64,000 nt of DNA from Zopfochytrium polystomum (taxonomy: Eukaryota; Chytridiomycota; Chytridiomycetes; Chytridiales; Chytridiaceae): NCBI GenBank assembly GCA_025765615.1, contig JAIVFJ010000046.1, positions 248,001 through 312,000 of the forward strand. The letters are read 5' to 3'. Of the stretch, positions 1 through 9,267 are shown in pieces; positions within the stretch are counted from its first letter, which is position 1, and every line of letters begins with the position of its first letter. Below the pieces are notes generated by a model that saw only the letters and a list, made by a program, of their open reading frames with translations, was not told where the DNA came from and did not search any database. A program made the position numbers and the translations under genes.

Positions 1-93
1 TTTCGCACCTTTAGTTACATCTCTCCCGAGGAGAAGGCGCAGATTAGGGCACACGACGAGAAGCTGAAGTCGCTCGAGTTCCACCAAGTGTAG
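1..93 (+). CDS. 3' end of an unidentified gene (partial)
   Basis: Frame 1 is open from the window edge to a TAG at 91-93 and encodes the last 30 residues of a protein ending in a charged stretch (SPEEKAQIRAHDEKLKSLEF, then HQV). The run of Glu, Lys and Asp looks like a C-terminal helix. No family can be named from this piece. It is followed by 188 bases without a gene, containing an AATAAA-like signal near 216, and then the convergent mL43 gene. Confidence 0.5.
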   Translation, partial: FRTFSYISPEEKAQIRAHDEKLKSLEFHQV

Positions 94-281
94 ATGGTCT
101 CTAAAACCGTTGTCCATGCAGGTAACGGGACAGACTTCGCACCCATTCTCATAATCTGACCGTTTACAGAGGAATTTGCTCGTTGTGCTGGACCTGATGA
201 TTCTTTTTTGCATCAATAAAACAGTCCCGTCGCTTGACCACCATTTCTCCCCGCCCGCGCGTTTTATTACATTGTTAAACA

Positions 282-1168
282 TCAGGGGCGGAATCGCTCT
301 GCGGCCGTGAATGGATCCCATGGCCGGTTGGGGTCGTTTGAGGGAGATGTTTTGATGATGGGCCACGGGTACCGAATGTCGGTCGGCCGCCCCACCGTTT
401 TCCAGTCCTTCCCGTGCACCGCCTTCCAAAACGACTTGGTCCAGTCCGTCCGCCCGATCGCCTGCAGGTCCGTCACCTGCAGCTTGGCGGACCCCCTGGG
501 GTTCTTCCTTCTCCGAATCGGCCAGCCGTCCTTGTCCACCGTCTCCAAGCGGGGCGGGTTCGGGGTCTGCGGGACAGCCCCGAGCGCCGACGTGTCGCAG
601 AGGTAGTTTGCCTGGCTCAGGATCTCCGCGGCCGACAACCGGTAGCACACGTGGCGCTTGATGCCGCCGTTCACGTAGTACGCAATCAGCTCCGCGGGCG
701 CCTGCTTCCGGCGCTGGACGCTGAACTCGACGTACGGACGCTCGCGCGCCATCTGCACGAGGCACGTCTGGATGAACTGGACCATGCCTTCCGAGTCGCC
801 TCCGGCGCCGTGCCGCGGAACATCGTAGTATATATCGACCTTGCGGATCTCGGGCACGAACGCGCCGACGCCGTTGTGGCGGTGGGTGCCAAGGTCCTGC
901 CAGTGTTTTGTGTGTGGTGGTGGGAGGTAAGTTCGCAGTGGCACGAAGGAGGAAGGAGGAACAGAAAAAAGGGTGGAAATCTGTGGTTTCAAGGTGCAAG
1001 CGCTTCCCCGCCTGAAACTGCACGGGGCGAGCCGCCTCCTCGCGGAAGCTGGCGGCTACGGACTGGCCGATAAGGGAGGTAGTGGGGAGTGGCAATGCGT
1101 TCTACCTTTGCGGGAAGGAGCTTCTTGAGGCCCCCGACCTCAACCAGCTCCCTCACCAACTTGTTCAT
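282..1168 (-). CDS. mL43: Mitochondrial large ribosomal subunit protein mL43
   Basis: Structural protein of the mitochondrial ribosome with the L51/S25/CI-B8 thioredoxin-like fold. Two exons are inferred: 1106-1168 (ATG at 1168) and 282-896, joined in phase 0 by a GTAGAA...GGCAG intron, giving 225 residues. Family features seen in exon 2 are NGVGAFVPEIRK, the glycine turn GGDSEGMVQFI, RERPYVEFSVQRR, YYVNGGIKRHVCYRLSA and EILSQ. The C-terminal half is longer than in the human protein and basic (IRRRKNPRG), with a TDWTKSFW segment. The gene begins only 49 bases after the LAMTOR3 stop on the same strand. An upstream in-frame open stretch without an ATG (to 992) is intron sequence. The family call is firm; the first exon is inferred from phase and splice sites. 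Confidence 0.82.
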
Positions 1169-1217
1169 TTCCTTTCGCTGACAAGGTCTGCGTATGTATT
1201 TGTTTCCTGTTCCACCC

Positions 1218-2081
1218 TCAGGTCGACGGGTTCAGAATTTGCGCCAGCCTCTCCACCTGCGGCCGCAGCTGGCCACCAATGTCAAGTAGAATGCCTATTC
1301 ATTCAGGACCCACGCCGCGACGCGCCGCAAAGAGCGAAGAGAGGACAGAGGGGAACGGTACCCGTCCCAGGCAATGAGGAAAATTGACTTGTTAGACGCA
1401 ACGGCTCTGACAGCGAGCAGGGATCGAAAGAACGAAAAAAGGGCGTTACCAGAGTTAGCTGTGGAGGGGGCAATAAACGAAAGGATGAGCGGAGCATAGT
1501 TGAACTGCACAATCTGGTACTCGTCGAAAGCGGACATGACCATCAGAGGTCGGCCGAGCCCTATCTTTCCTGCCTTGACCGTTCGAGACATCGTTTTCAG
1601 CGATTTGTCCTCGAACACACAAGCAAAATAAAGCCCACTACCCGACGCGAAATGCAGTCAGGGTGCGCATTTTACCTGGTCGCAGGACATGGAAAACGTC
1701 GCTGAAAGCGCGGCCTTTGTCACCCGAGCTGGAAGATTTGGCGTCTCAACTGTCACAGACAAGTGCAAAAACTGGGTTGTGAGTCTCGGATGTGGCACAA
1801 TCCAGCTGGCACAACCTTTGATGACGATAACGCCGTCTTTATCGGTGATCAGGATCGCACCGAGATCATCTGTACTGCGTGATGGGAAAGAAGAAGGTGG
1901 AGGAAGCATCAGCTTCATCCCCATAACATAGCGTCACTCAGCACTCTCTCTAACATACACGCACACACACACACACTCTCTCTCTGTCTCTCTCTCGTTT
2001 CTAAATAAGCTAGCAATGTATGAGTGACCAAGACAAAAAGCGGACGGACCTCTTGAGGATGTGCGTCAGCCATTGATGGAG
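1218..2081 (-). CDS. LAMTOR3: LAMTOR3-like Ragulator subunit (roadblock fold)
   Basis: Subunit of the lysosomal Ragulator complex that anchors Rag GTPases and MAPK/mTORC1 signalling to the lysosome or vacuole. Exons inferred by phase and homology: 2050-2081, 1816-1874, 1676-1749, 1450-1573 and 1218-1294 (TGA 1218-1220). They total 121 residues, close to the human 124. Conserved pieces: DDLGAILITDKDGVIVIKV, ALSATFSMSCDQ, GKIGLGRPLMVMS, YQIVQFNYAPLILSFIA, STANSG, then a C-terminal helix ending ERLAQILNPST. The first exon with the ATG is not resolved. It should join 2081 in phase 0; candidates are the ATG at 2205 or a shorter one nearby. The acceptor of the fourth exon could instead lie at 1609. 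The intron 1750-1815 is a multiple of three and open, so a naive ORF reads through it. Ragulator subunits are patchily kept in fungi. Confidence 0.8.
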
Positions 2082-2582
2082 CTGAAAGTCGGTTAGATTG
2101 TGGGATCGAAACCCGACGGAAGGTTGCGATTGGGTAAGGGGACGCCGCCGGTCGACGCGCATGGGCGTGGAACCGAACGAGCGGCCGGATAATTGATTGC
2201 AGCATGGAGCGGGAGAGCGTAGTTTTTGTGAGCGAAGACGTGGTCAGGCCCCCGATCACGCCAGATAACAGCAGCACGGCTGCGAGTCTGTATTAGGAAC
2301 GACCAACGAACCTCGTCAAAGCCCATATCAGCGCGACCGCTGTCTTTCTTTCTTTCTTTTTCTTTCGCACACCACACGCCCGCCGCTCTCGCCCCGACCA
2401 TCGTCGACCCCTAACACCGACTCCTCCTCCTCGCTTACGCTTGCGACGCCTTCACGCCTTCAGCGGACCGCGAGCGGAAAAATAGAAGGAAGCACACCCG
2501 AAGCCAAACGCAATTGGAGGCCTCCACAGCATTCCATCATCCACCACACACCCAAAGTCGGTTACTTCGACTTCCCCCAGAA
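2082..2582. promoter_or_regulatory. Shared 5' region between LAMTOR3 and RPA12
   Basis: The two genes diverge here. The stretch includes the unresolved first exon of LAMTOR3 (roughly 2090-2280), a TTTC-rich run near 2345-2370 and pyrimidine-rich sequence before the RPA12 ATG at 2583. No clear TATA box is visible. Assignment as a bidirectional promoter is inference from gene orientation. Confidence 0.4.
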
Positions 2583-3344
2583 ATGAGCAGAGAAACCACA
2601 AAGGCGACCAAGGGCCACCACTCGCTCGTCTTTTGCGAGACTTGCGGCACTCTACTGGACCCGCCAGCTTCGGGCGGGCATTTTGAGCGCATCACATGCA
2701 GGCTGTGCGGATCGACTGTCAGCTCAAGCGGTAAGCGTCAGCTTGCGTGGGAGGGTGCTACCGTTTGTACGTGCGCCCGATGGGTGTGCACTTTTCCACA
2801 TAAGGACGATGACTTGTTAAAAACTGATCGCTTGCGCCGCCTTGGAACTCGGGGTCCCGCCTCCCACAGTGTTTGACGATCTGGAAGTTGTAACACACAG
2901 CAGACCGGACGCATTTCCGGACGTTCCACCATCTCGCCGTGTTGTGGGCAGCAAGGCTGCAACCAGCGGCAAGAAAGACGACAATGCCATGAAAGACGGT
3001 GCAACCGTAAGTGTTGCTTGCATGCTTGTATTGCGTGCCTCTTTCACGCTGCTTTTATCTCCTGTGAGATGGGAAGAAGTTTTGCGCCCGAGGATCCAGT
3101 AGTCTTCTTCTTCTTATGATGGGGCCATTGTGACCTAACCTCCACAATTTCTTCTGGCGTGTTAGATCAAGGAGAAGTGCCCGAAGTGCGAAGCCCCAGA
3201 GATGGTGTTCCATACGGCCCAGCTGCGGTCTGCGGATGAAGGACAAACGGTGTTTTACAGCTGTGTCAAGTGCGGGTACGTGCGGCGGGTCGTTTTGTCC
3301 TTCCTATCATCACTGATCACGGTCTATTACGACGTCTCTTCTGT

Positions 3345-3378
<34 letters not shown>

Positions 3379-3424
3379 TGTGTGTTTGTGTGTATTTAGG
3401 TACAAGTTCAGCATCAACAGCTGA
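2583..3424 (+). CDS. RPA12: RNA polymerase I subunit RPA12
   Basis: Small zinc-ribbon subunit of RNA polymerase I that supports RNA cleavage and termination during rRNA synthesis in the nucleolus. Four exons: 2583-2730, 2870-3006, 3166-3275 and 3400-3424, giving 139 residues. The N-terminal zinc ribbon has CETC and CRLC pairs; the linker has VFDDLEVVTHSRPDAFP; the C-terminal TFIIS-like ribbon has CPKC and CVKC pairs. The acidic hairpin QLRSADEGQTVFYSC includes the Asp-Glu pair that TFIIS-type proteins use in transcript cleavage. The last exon encodes only the final eight or so residues. The third intron carries a long GT repeat just before its acceptor. Family and exon structure are secure. 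Confidence 0.93.
3348..3391 (+). repeat. (GT)n microsatellite inside an RPA12 intron
   Basis: A nearly pure GT repeat with two TTT interruptions fills the 3' part of the third RPA12 intron and ends just before the ATTTAG acceptor at 3394-3399. Length changes here could alter splicing of the last exon; that is inference. Confidence 0.85.
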
Positions 3425-3641
3425 GGATTACCTCGTCGTTCCTCTCCGTTTTGCCTTTCTTTGTGCACCCCCCTTTACGATGCGGCGTTGCCGTCGATTG
3501 CATTTTTGAAAGAGCGCCGCCTCTCAAAGAGTTTCCTCTCGTCCCACTGTAATTCCCTCCGTCGGTTGTTGTAATGCGCATTGTCATATTTGGCTATAAC
3601 TCGTTCTGGAAGGTCCCTCCAAGAGACCAAGAGACAGAGAG

Positions 3642-3686
<45 letters not shown>

Positions 3687-3758
3687 GAAAGTGAGACCGT
3701 CAGACCGAGAGTTTCTTGTGTGAGCAGCGATGAGACTGAACCACGAACAAAAAAAAAA
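3425..3758. repeat. Intergenic region with (GA)n tract
   Basis: Holds the RPA12 3' end and the 5' leader of the next plus-strand gene. A GAGA-rich tract spans about 3644-3691 and lies 70 bases upstream of the ATG at 3759. No other gene is seen. Confidence 0.7.
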
Positions 3759-6329
3759 ATGCTGCGAAGACGCTTCAGCGCCACCGCAGCTGCAGCAGCA
3801 CCAACAACAGCTGCCGCCAACGGCGACGGCAGCAACAGCGCCCGCGTCCCCTACACGCCTTCCCCAGCTGTGCACCACGTATCCGACACCGACGGCGACG
3901 GTAGCGGCAGTGCCCCGGCGGGGACATCCAAGGCTCGCCTATCCTTGCAAAAGCAGCAGTTTCATCGACGGCGGCAGGCCTCGGAGGGCGGAGGCGGGCC
4001 ATTCCGCAGTCTTCAGACAGTCCCGTTCAAGGCAGAGGCAACTTATTTTCCATGGACGCAAGAAGGCCGAGACGCGGAGGACATTGCAAAGCTCTTGGAT
4101 ATATTGGATACCGCCAGCGACGTCAACTCGTTCCCAACACCCGCGCCCCCGCCTGTGACTCCGCCAGACCCGACAGACATTGACGCGGTCCTATCTCAGC
4201 GACCGCTACGCTCTGCGGGTCATGCCGGTTCAGGGCACATTGCCGGCAAAACAAAGTCCAGCTGGAGGAGCGTGCCTGCTCTCTACCAATCTTCCATGTC
4301 TGCGACGGGCACGACGGGCACCACGTCCACAACAGCGGGGCTCGCCAGTCGTCGATCCTCATCCTACTCGTCCTGCGCCTCGCACACTGCCGAAGGCTCT
4401 TTGAAAAACCACCCTCATCACCGCAGCAATCGATCCTACTCCCAAAACCACAGACACCAGCGCTCCCGTTCAGGCCCACCGGTCCGGCTCGATATTGGTG
4501 ACTTGATCCACCTCGGGGCGAAGCAAAAAGACCTCGGTGCGGCCCTAGAACGCGTCCTGTCGAAGGAGGCTGTCGGCGGCGCCGTCGCGTTCCTCCAGCC
4601 GGCAAGCGGCGTCGAGCGACATGACACAAGCCCTCTACGCCCGCATACTGACATGTCGGATGTAGTGGAAGTCGGCCACCGCCGGCACGGGTCGGAGAGC
4701 GACCGCCACCGCCGAAGGCACTCGTCGCTGTCGAACGTCGGGGCATCAGCGTCCACGACGGCGACCTCCGCCGCCGGGCACTCCCGCCAGGCCTCGATAG
4801 GCCGGCGGGCGTTTCCTCCTGCCGACGTCCACGCCATCATCGACATTGGTGCAAACCACACGTGGCGGTGGTCCGACCCGGTGCTGCACCAGCACTGGGA
4901 CCGCGGCACAGTCAGCGAGACAGCGAGCGCCGCGAACTCTGACACAAAGGACGCGTCGTCCAGCGCGTCCTTTGCCACCGCCAAGGACGAAAAGGTAGCC
5001 CTCGACGGAGATGGGCAAGGTAAGCAAAGCGGTGTGCGCGGGCGTCTCGCCTCAAAGAGGTACCGCAAAAACAACGCGGCCGAGCGCGCCGCGCGCATCG
5101 AAACGCGTCGGCTCGACGTGGAAGACGTGATTCGCATTGGGCTCGACGCGGGACAGGCCGCGAGCCGCACTCGTGGCCGCCAGACCGCCGGTGGATGGAC
5201 AGCGCAGCAGAGGGCTTCGGGCCCGATCCTGCCACCATTGGAGGGTGACGGTGGGGGGTTGGACGACGACGGCGGCGCGAGGGACGACGCGCGGTTGCCC
5301 ATGGACATGCACGGATTCATCCGCCTCGGCGAGTCGCGGACGAGCATCGACTTTTCGGCGACGCTGGCGACGACGACCGCCATTCGGCTCTCGGAGATTG
5401 CAAAGCCGTGCTGCACAGAAAGCACTCGCAGCAGCACCAGCATGAGCACCGGTACCGGCGCGTGGACCGATCACTCTAAGTGGGACAATGGCCGCGACGT
5501 CGACGTGCACGCCCCGGGCCACTCTGGTCGGAGGAGCCGCAGCGTGACTGTTGGCAGCGGGAGCGACGGAGTGGGTTTCTCCTTTGTGATCCAGCACCCG
5601 TCACACCCGCGGGGGCACGGCGGGAGATTGCACTCGCACCGGCGCAACCCTTCGGGAGGCGGCGGTCTGACCCGGCTCAAGTCGTGCGACGTTCAGGACC
5701 TTATCGCGCTCGGTGAGCGTGCTGGCGCAGAACCGACGGCGGACCCCCGAATCGTGCTCTCGCAAACCGATGTTTCGGACCTCTTGGACGTGGGTGCCGC
5801 TGCGGACTACGCTGCTGGAGCCAGGGCGCTGGGTGAAGGTGCAGCACAGCGCGGACTGGGTGCGGCTCCAGGATTTTGGCAGGGCTGGCGCAGCGGCACC
5901 GGCGGCAGCGGCAGTGGCTTATGGGGATTGCAATTCCTTTCAGGAGACGTCGGGCCCGCCGGAGTGGGCGGAGGCATTTTATATGATGCCAACGACAATG
6001 ACTTTGGCTCACGGATGCCCGACTGCTCGGCAGAAAATAGGGAACGAGAAGAGGAACACGGACGTGGGACAATTGCACGGTTTACCAGCATCCTGAGCCT
6101 CCGAGCTGTGCAAAATAGCAAGGGCGGGGCCGGAGGGAGGAGCATGACGGCGACAGCAGAAGGGCCTGGTGCGGGATGTATTTCGGAAGACGGTTCAGAC
6201 GCTCGGAAGGGGCTTGCATCGCATTCGCTGTGGGATATGCCTCCAGCCGACATTAACGATCTTATCGACGAAGGGCAAGCTCGTCTCCATCTGGTTAGAC
6301 CCCATTCCCTCGCTCTGCTCTCGCTTTAG
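3759..6329 (+). CDS. Low-complexity protein with repeated DxxD-[LIV]-[LIV]-xxG motifs
   Basis: I do not recognise this 856-residue protein. The start is set at the ATG at 3759, preceded by nine A residues; the frame is open a little further 5' but only from a GTG. Most of the chain is rich in Ser, Gly, His, Arg and Ala and looks disordered. Within it a short motif recurs: DIGDLIHLG (from residue 245), DMSDVVEVG (298), DVHAIIDIG (356), DVEDVIRIG (453), DMHGFIRLG (516), DVQDLIALG (644), DVSDLLDVG (671) and DINDLIDEG (831, 26 residues from the C-terminus). A related DIAKLLDIL is at 108 and DIDAVL at 140. The repeats are 27 to 160 residues apart. The regular Asp, hydrophobic and Gly positions suggest an amphipathic docking peptide repeated along a flexible scaffold. 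No enzyme domain or membrane segment is seen. A GTAAGC near 5021 could be a donor but the frame stays open. Confidence 0.75.
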   Translation: MLRRRFSATAAAAAPTTAAANGDGSNSARVPYTPSPAVHHVSDTDGDGSGSAPAGTSKARLSLQKQQFHRRRQASEGGGGPFRSLQTVPFKAEATYFPWTQEGRDAEDIAKLLDILDTASDVNSFPTPAPPPVTPPDPTDIDAVLSQRPLRSAGHAGSGHIAGKTKSSWRSVPALYQSSMSATGTTGTTSTTAGLASRRSSSYSSCASHTAEGSLKNHPHHRSNRSYSQNHRHQRSRSGPPVRLDIGDLIHLGAKQKDLGAALERVLSKEAVGGAVAFLQPASGVERHDTSPLRPHTDMSDVVEVGHRRHGSESDRHRRRHSSLSNVGASASTTATSAAGHSRQASIGRRAFPPADVHAIIDIGANHTWRWSDPVLHQHWDRGTVSETASAANSDTKDASSSASFATAKDEKVALDGDGQGKQSGVRGRLASKRYRKNNAAERAARIETRRLDVEDVIRIGLDAGQAASRTRGRQTAGGWTAQQRASGPILPPLEGDGGGLDDDGGARDDARLPMDMHGFIRLGESRTSIDFSATLATTTAIRLSEIAKPCCTESTRSSTSMSTGTGAWTDHSKWDNGRDVDVHAPGHSGRRSRSVTVGSGSDGVGFSFVIQHPSHPRGHGGRLHSHRRNPSGGGGLTRLKSCDVQDLIALGERAGAEPTADPRIVLSQTDVSDLLDVGAAADYAAGARALGEGAAQRGLGAAPGFWQGWRSGTGGSGSGLWGLQFLSGDVGPAGVGGGILYDANDNDFGSRMPDCSAENREREEEHGRGTIARFTSILSLRAVQNSKGGAGGRSMTATAEGPGAGCISEDGSDARKGLASHSLWDMPPADINDLIDEGQARLHLVRPHSLALLSL

Positions 6330-7013
6330 TGTGTGTGGTTTTTGGTGATGTTGAGCGAAACAGTCGGGATTCATCAATACAGTATGACTTCTATTTATTT
6401 TCTTTAGTTGTTTTTTCAATCTTGTGTTGGGTTGATTTTATTTTTCGACTTTGGAGCTCATGTATGAAACTACTGACGACGCGGCTCAAGAAAGTTTATT
6501 GCTTGGAGCCTGTCTGCTGACAACCGCACCCCACTGCTTTTGGCCAACTGGAACGGCAGTGCCTGCTACTGTTGCTCCTCGCACTCCTTACTTTGCTCCA
6601 CGTGCGCACGATAAGTTTGCGTTGTATGGACCCATATTGTATCTGTTTAACAGTACTGAAGGCAAGGAAACGGCGACAATGAATAGGACAGGAGTGCAAC
6701 GAGACGGGCAAACGACCTGCGAAGGTGTACAACGAGCGGCAAAACGGGTGGATGAAACGACCAAGGAAATCAATCAAAAACTGATAGAACTTGGCAGTCA
6801 TCTGATGAGAAGAAAGGATGGAGTGGGAGGGGTGTAGAGCGTTGCAGCGTTGACACAGCGAAGCGAAGGTTGAATAATCTTATATAATACGGGAAATGGC
6901 GCTGCGATGGGAGAGAACGATTTAGCACGTCAACTCCATCTTTTTCGCAATGATGGATTGGGGAGACGAAATTGTTTACAAGTGACGCTTATAGCCAGCA
7001 TCACCTCCATTGC
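6330..7013. other. Intergenic, no supported gene
   Basis: Lies between the convergent genes ending at 6329 (plus) and 7014 (minus). An open frame at 6451-6837 has no family features and biased, unconvincing composition. A TATAATA-like sequence near 6880 is not placed before any gene. Confidence 0.5.
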
Positions 7014-9267
7014 TTAACTCCGACTCCGAGTGGTTTCGGCGGCAAATGGCCCGACAATGAACCAAGATAACCTTGCCAACGTCCCAATCCGGTCGCCAAT
7101 CCGACGTCGTAGAGCTTGAACTGCCGAGTTAAGTTTGGATCTGGCAAAGCTTCCCTCAGTACCAAGTTGCCTTTCTGGGATTGGGTCAGGTGCTGCAAAT
7201 TCAGTACCAAAGGCTCCACTCTCCTTCCCCATAGCAAATGACGGCGTCCGACGACGTCTAGTCTGCCGCGGATTTGGAGACAACTTAACGTTGGGAGAAT
7301 CATCTGAAGGGGTCTTGTTTTTCTGACCACTTTGGCCCCACCCCTTTTCGTCATCATCGTACCATAAGTCATCTCCACAGTCCCACCGCGTCGAATCGCC
7401 GAGAGATCCAAACTCAGAGGCGAAGCTTCCTGGGCATTCAAGTTTGGCTTCGCTTTTCGCTTCAGTCTCGGCGGAATTCTCCAGTTCTAAATTCTCGTTC
7501 CCCGAGGGAGCTGATCCATGCTCAGCCATAAGAGTATGGTTGGACGACTGAGATGATATAGATTGGGAGTCCGCATCTTCAGATCTGTTCAATTGTGTTC
7601 GGAAGGGTTTGAAGGCTTGGTCTTGAGTGGACAAATAATGATATTCACACGAATAGACAGGGGTTCTGTGTGGCTGAGGTTGCTCGAACTCAACGCTCGT
7701 GGACCTAAACACACTAGAGCGACGACGGTTGATGTAATGTAGCCCTGGCCTTTGCTCATCCGCTGCCTCCTCGGCCGTCTCGGTGGGATGTGAAGTCGGA
7801 GGAGTTCGCAGCGATGTTGGGTACCAATTGCCAAGGCTAAACAATCGGGACCCTTGCCGTCCATTACCGGCACTAGTGTGGTTCGAATCTCGCATTTGTT
7901 GTAACGTATCCATAGCATGCGGTATGTACCGGTCGAACACGCGGCTGACACTGCTCCGATGGGATTAGTTCCAACGCAGGATTGAAGCCACAAACCACCT
8001 ACAGGGGGTCCAAGTACAATCCATAGATGCTGCTAACGCGAGTGGCTACACTGCCAGCCACTGTGATGACCCTGTCAACAGCATGCTTTGCAGTAACAAT
8101 GCCGTCAGCCACAGTTTGCAGCATCTGAGGAATATGCCGAATAAATTGATCGATGCAGGTGAGAATATAGGAGGCAAGAAACACGTAGATAGTGATGACA
8201 ACCCAGGCAGCGACGTAAAGGACTGACTTGACGGCGAAAAGAATAACGCCTTTCAAACCACCCTCAACAGTACTTATGTTCAGTGCCTGCGAGAAGGACC
8301 AACGTCTCTGTGCAGGTGGGATCGTCTGGTTCGCTGAAGTGGGCGTGGAGGAATCGGGTACACCGGGACTAGTCGAATGAAAGGTTGTTGACGGCGAAGG
8401 AGTTAATAGCCAAGGGGAGCCTCTTGTTTCTGAAGCGGAGGAAGATTCATGCTCCGTTGAGGACGGAATATCGGGAAGCGAAGTGTCGTGTTCATCGGTC
8501 GTGAAACAGTCTGAGCTTTTCTCACGGTCGGCGAGCCCCTCGCTTGGCGTGGAAAACAAAGGTGAGGTCTCCCATTGTTCGAATTGGGGGAGATGGCAGG
8601 AATCTGTGCGAGATGGAGGGGAACCGGTATGCATCGTTTTGTCATCATCATCCAAGGTTGAGGATGGCCGTCGCCAGATGAAATTCGCATCGCTGTCAAC
8701 TTCCGGATCTTGCGGTGAAGAGCTCGGACTGTCGCGACTGGAGCCAGTATACAGCGAGTCCGTTTCATAATCTTGGATCGTGGATAGAGACGCTGTTTCG
8801 AAGGTACCTGAGTCCAATCGAGTACTGCGCGAAAGCGAGAATGGGTCGGTATTGCCGCCCTTGGTCTCAGGATTCAAGTGACTGTTGGTCGCTAAATCCG
8901 GGCAGGAAAAAGAAACAGAGGACGGGGAAAGATTGCGGGGTGTTGGAAGGGACTCAGCGAAGGGCTGGTACGGGGACATGGGAAACAAGCAGAAGTCGTC
9001 TGCGTCTGGAGGGAGAGTTGCCAGTTCCTTCACCGCGACACCAACTCTTCCAGTCGCCGTAACGATGGCCACAGTAGCGGAAGAGCTTGCGGTCGACACG
9101 AACTTGGCGCGTGGGAACGCCCCTAATCGTCGCCGTGGGTTTTGAGTTCGGCGAGCGTGGGCAGGAGGGATCGCGTGACTGGTGCTACAAGGAGCGAGCT
9201 GGGGGTGTAAGGCAGGATACTCAAGATTGTTGACGACACGGTTGAAGTTTTGATTGGTGCCTGGCAT
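7014..9267 (-). CDS. Unidentified membrane-associated protein, 733 residues
   Basis: Two exons, 8003-9267 and 7014-7950, joined across a 52-base GTAGGT...GAGCAG intron (7951-8002); the join restores one frame reading LDPL then VSRVFDRYIPHAMDTL. The ATG at 9267 is chosen; a GTG lies eight codons upstream. The first ~330 residues are Ser/Thr/Pro-rich and probably disordered. A hydrophobic stretch follows (GVILFAVKSVLYVAAWVVIT, continuing IYVFLASYILTCI), long enough for one or two membrane passes or a hairpin. Then comes an amphipathic region (IRHIPQMLQTVADGIVTAKH) and a C-terminal disordered part with an RRRRTPSF basic patch and a final hydrophobic RLSWFIVGPF. I cannot assign a family; a hairpin protein of the ER, lipid droplet or another organelle is possible. 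Confidence 0.7.

Noticed and set aside
4436..5597. 337- and 181-residue minus-strand frames opposite the motif-repeat gene
   Set aside because: GC-rich third positions open the antisense frames; the plus strand has the repeated motif and an 856-residue continuous frame.
6451..6837. 128-residue plus-strand frame after the motif-repeat gene
   Set aside because: No recognisable domain, an equally long antisense frame exists, and no splice join to neighbours was found.
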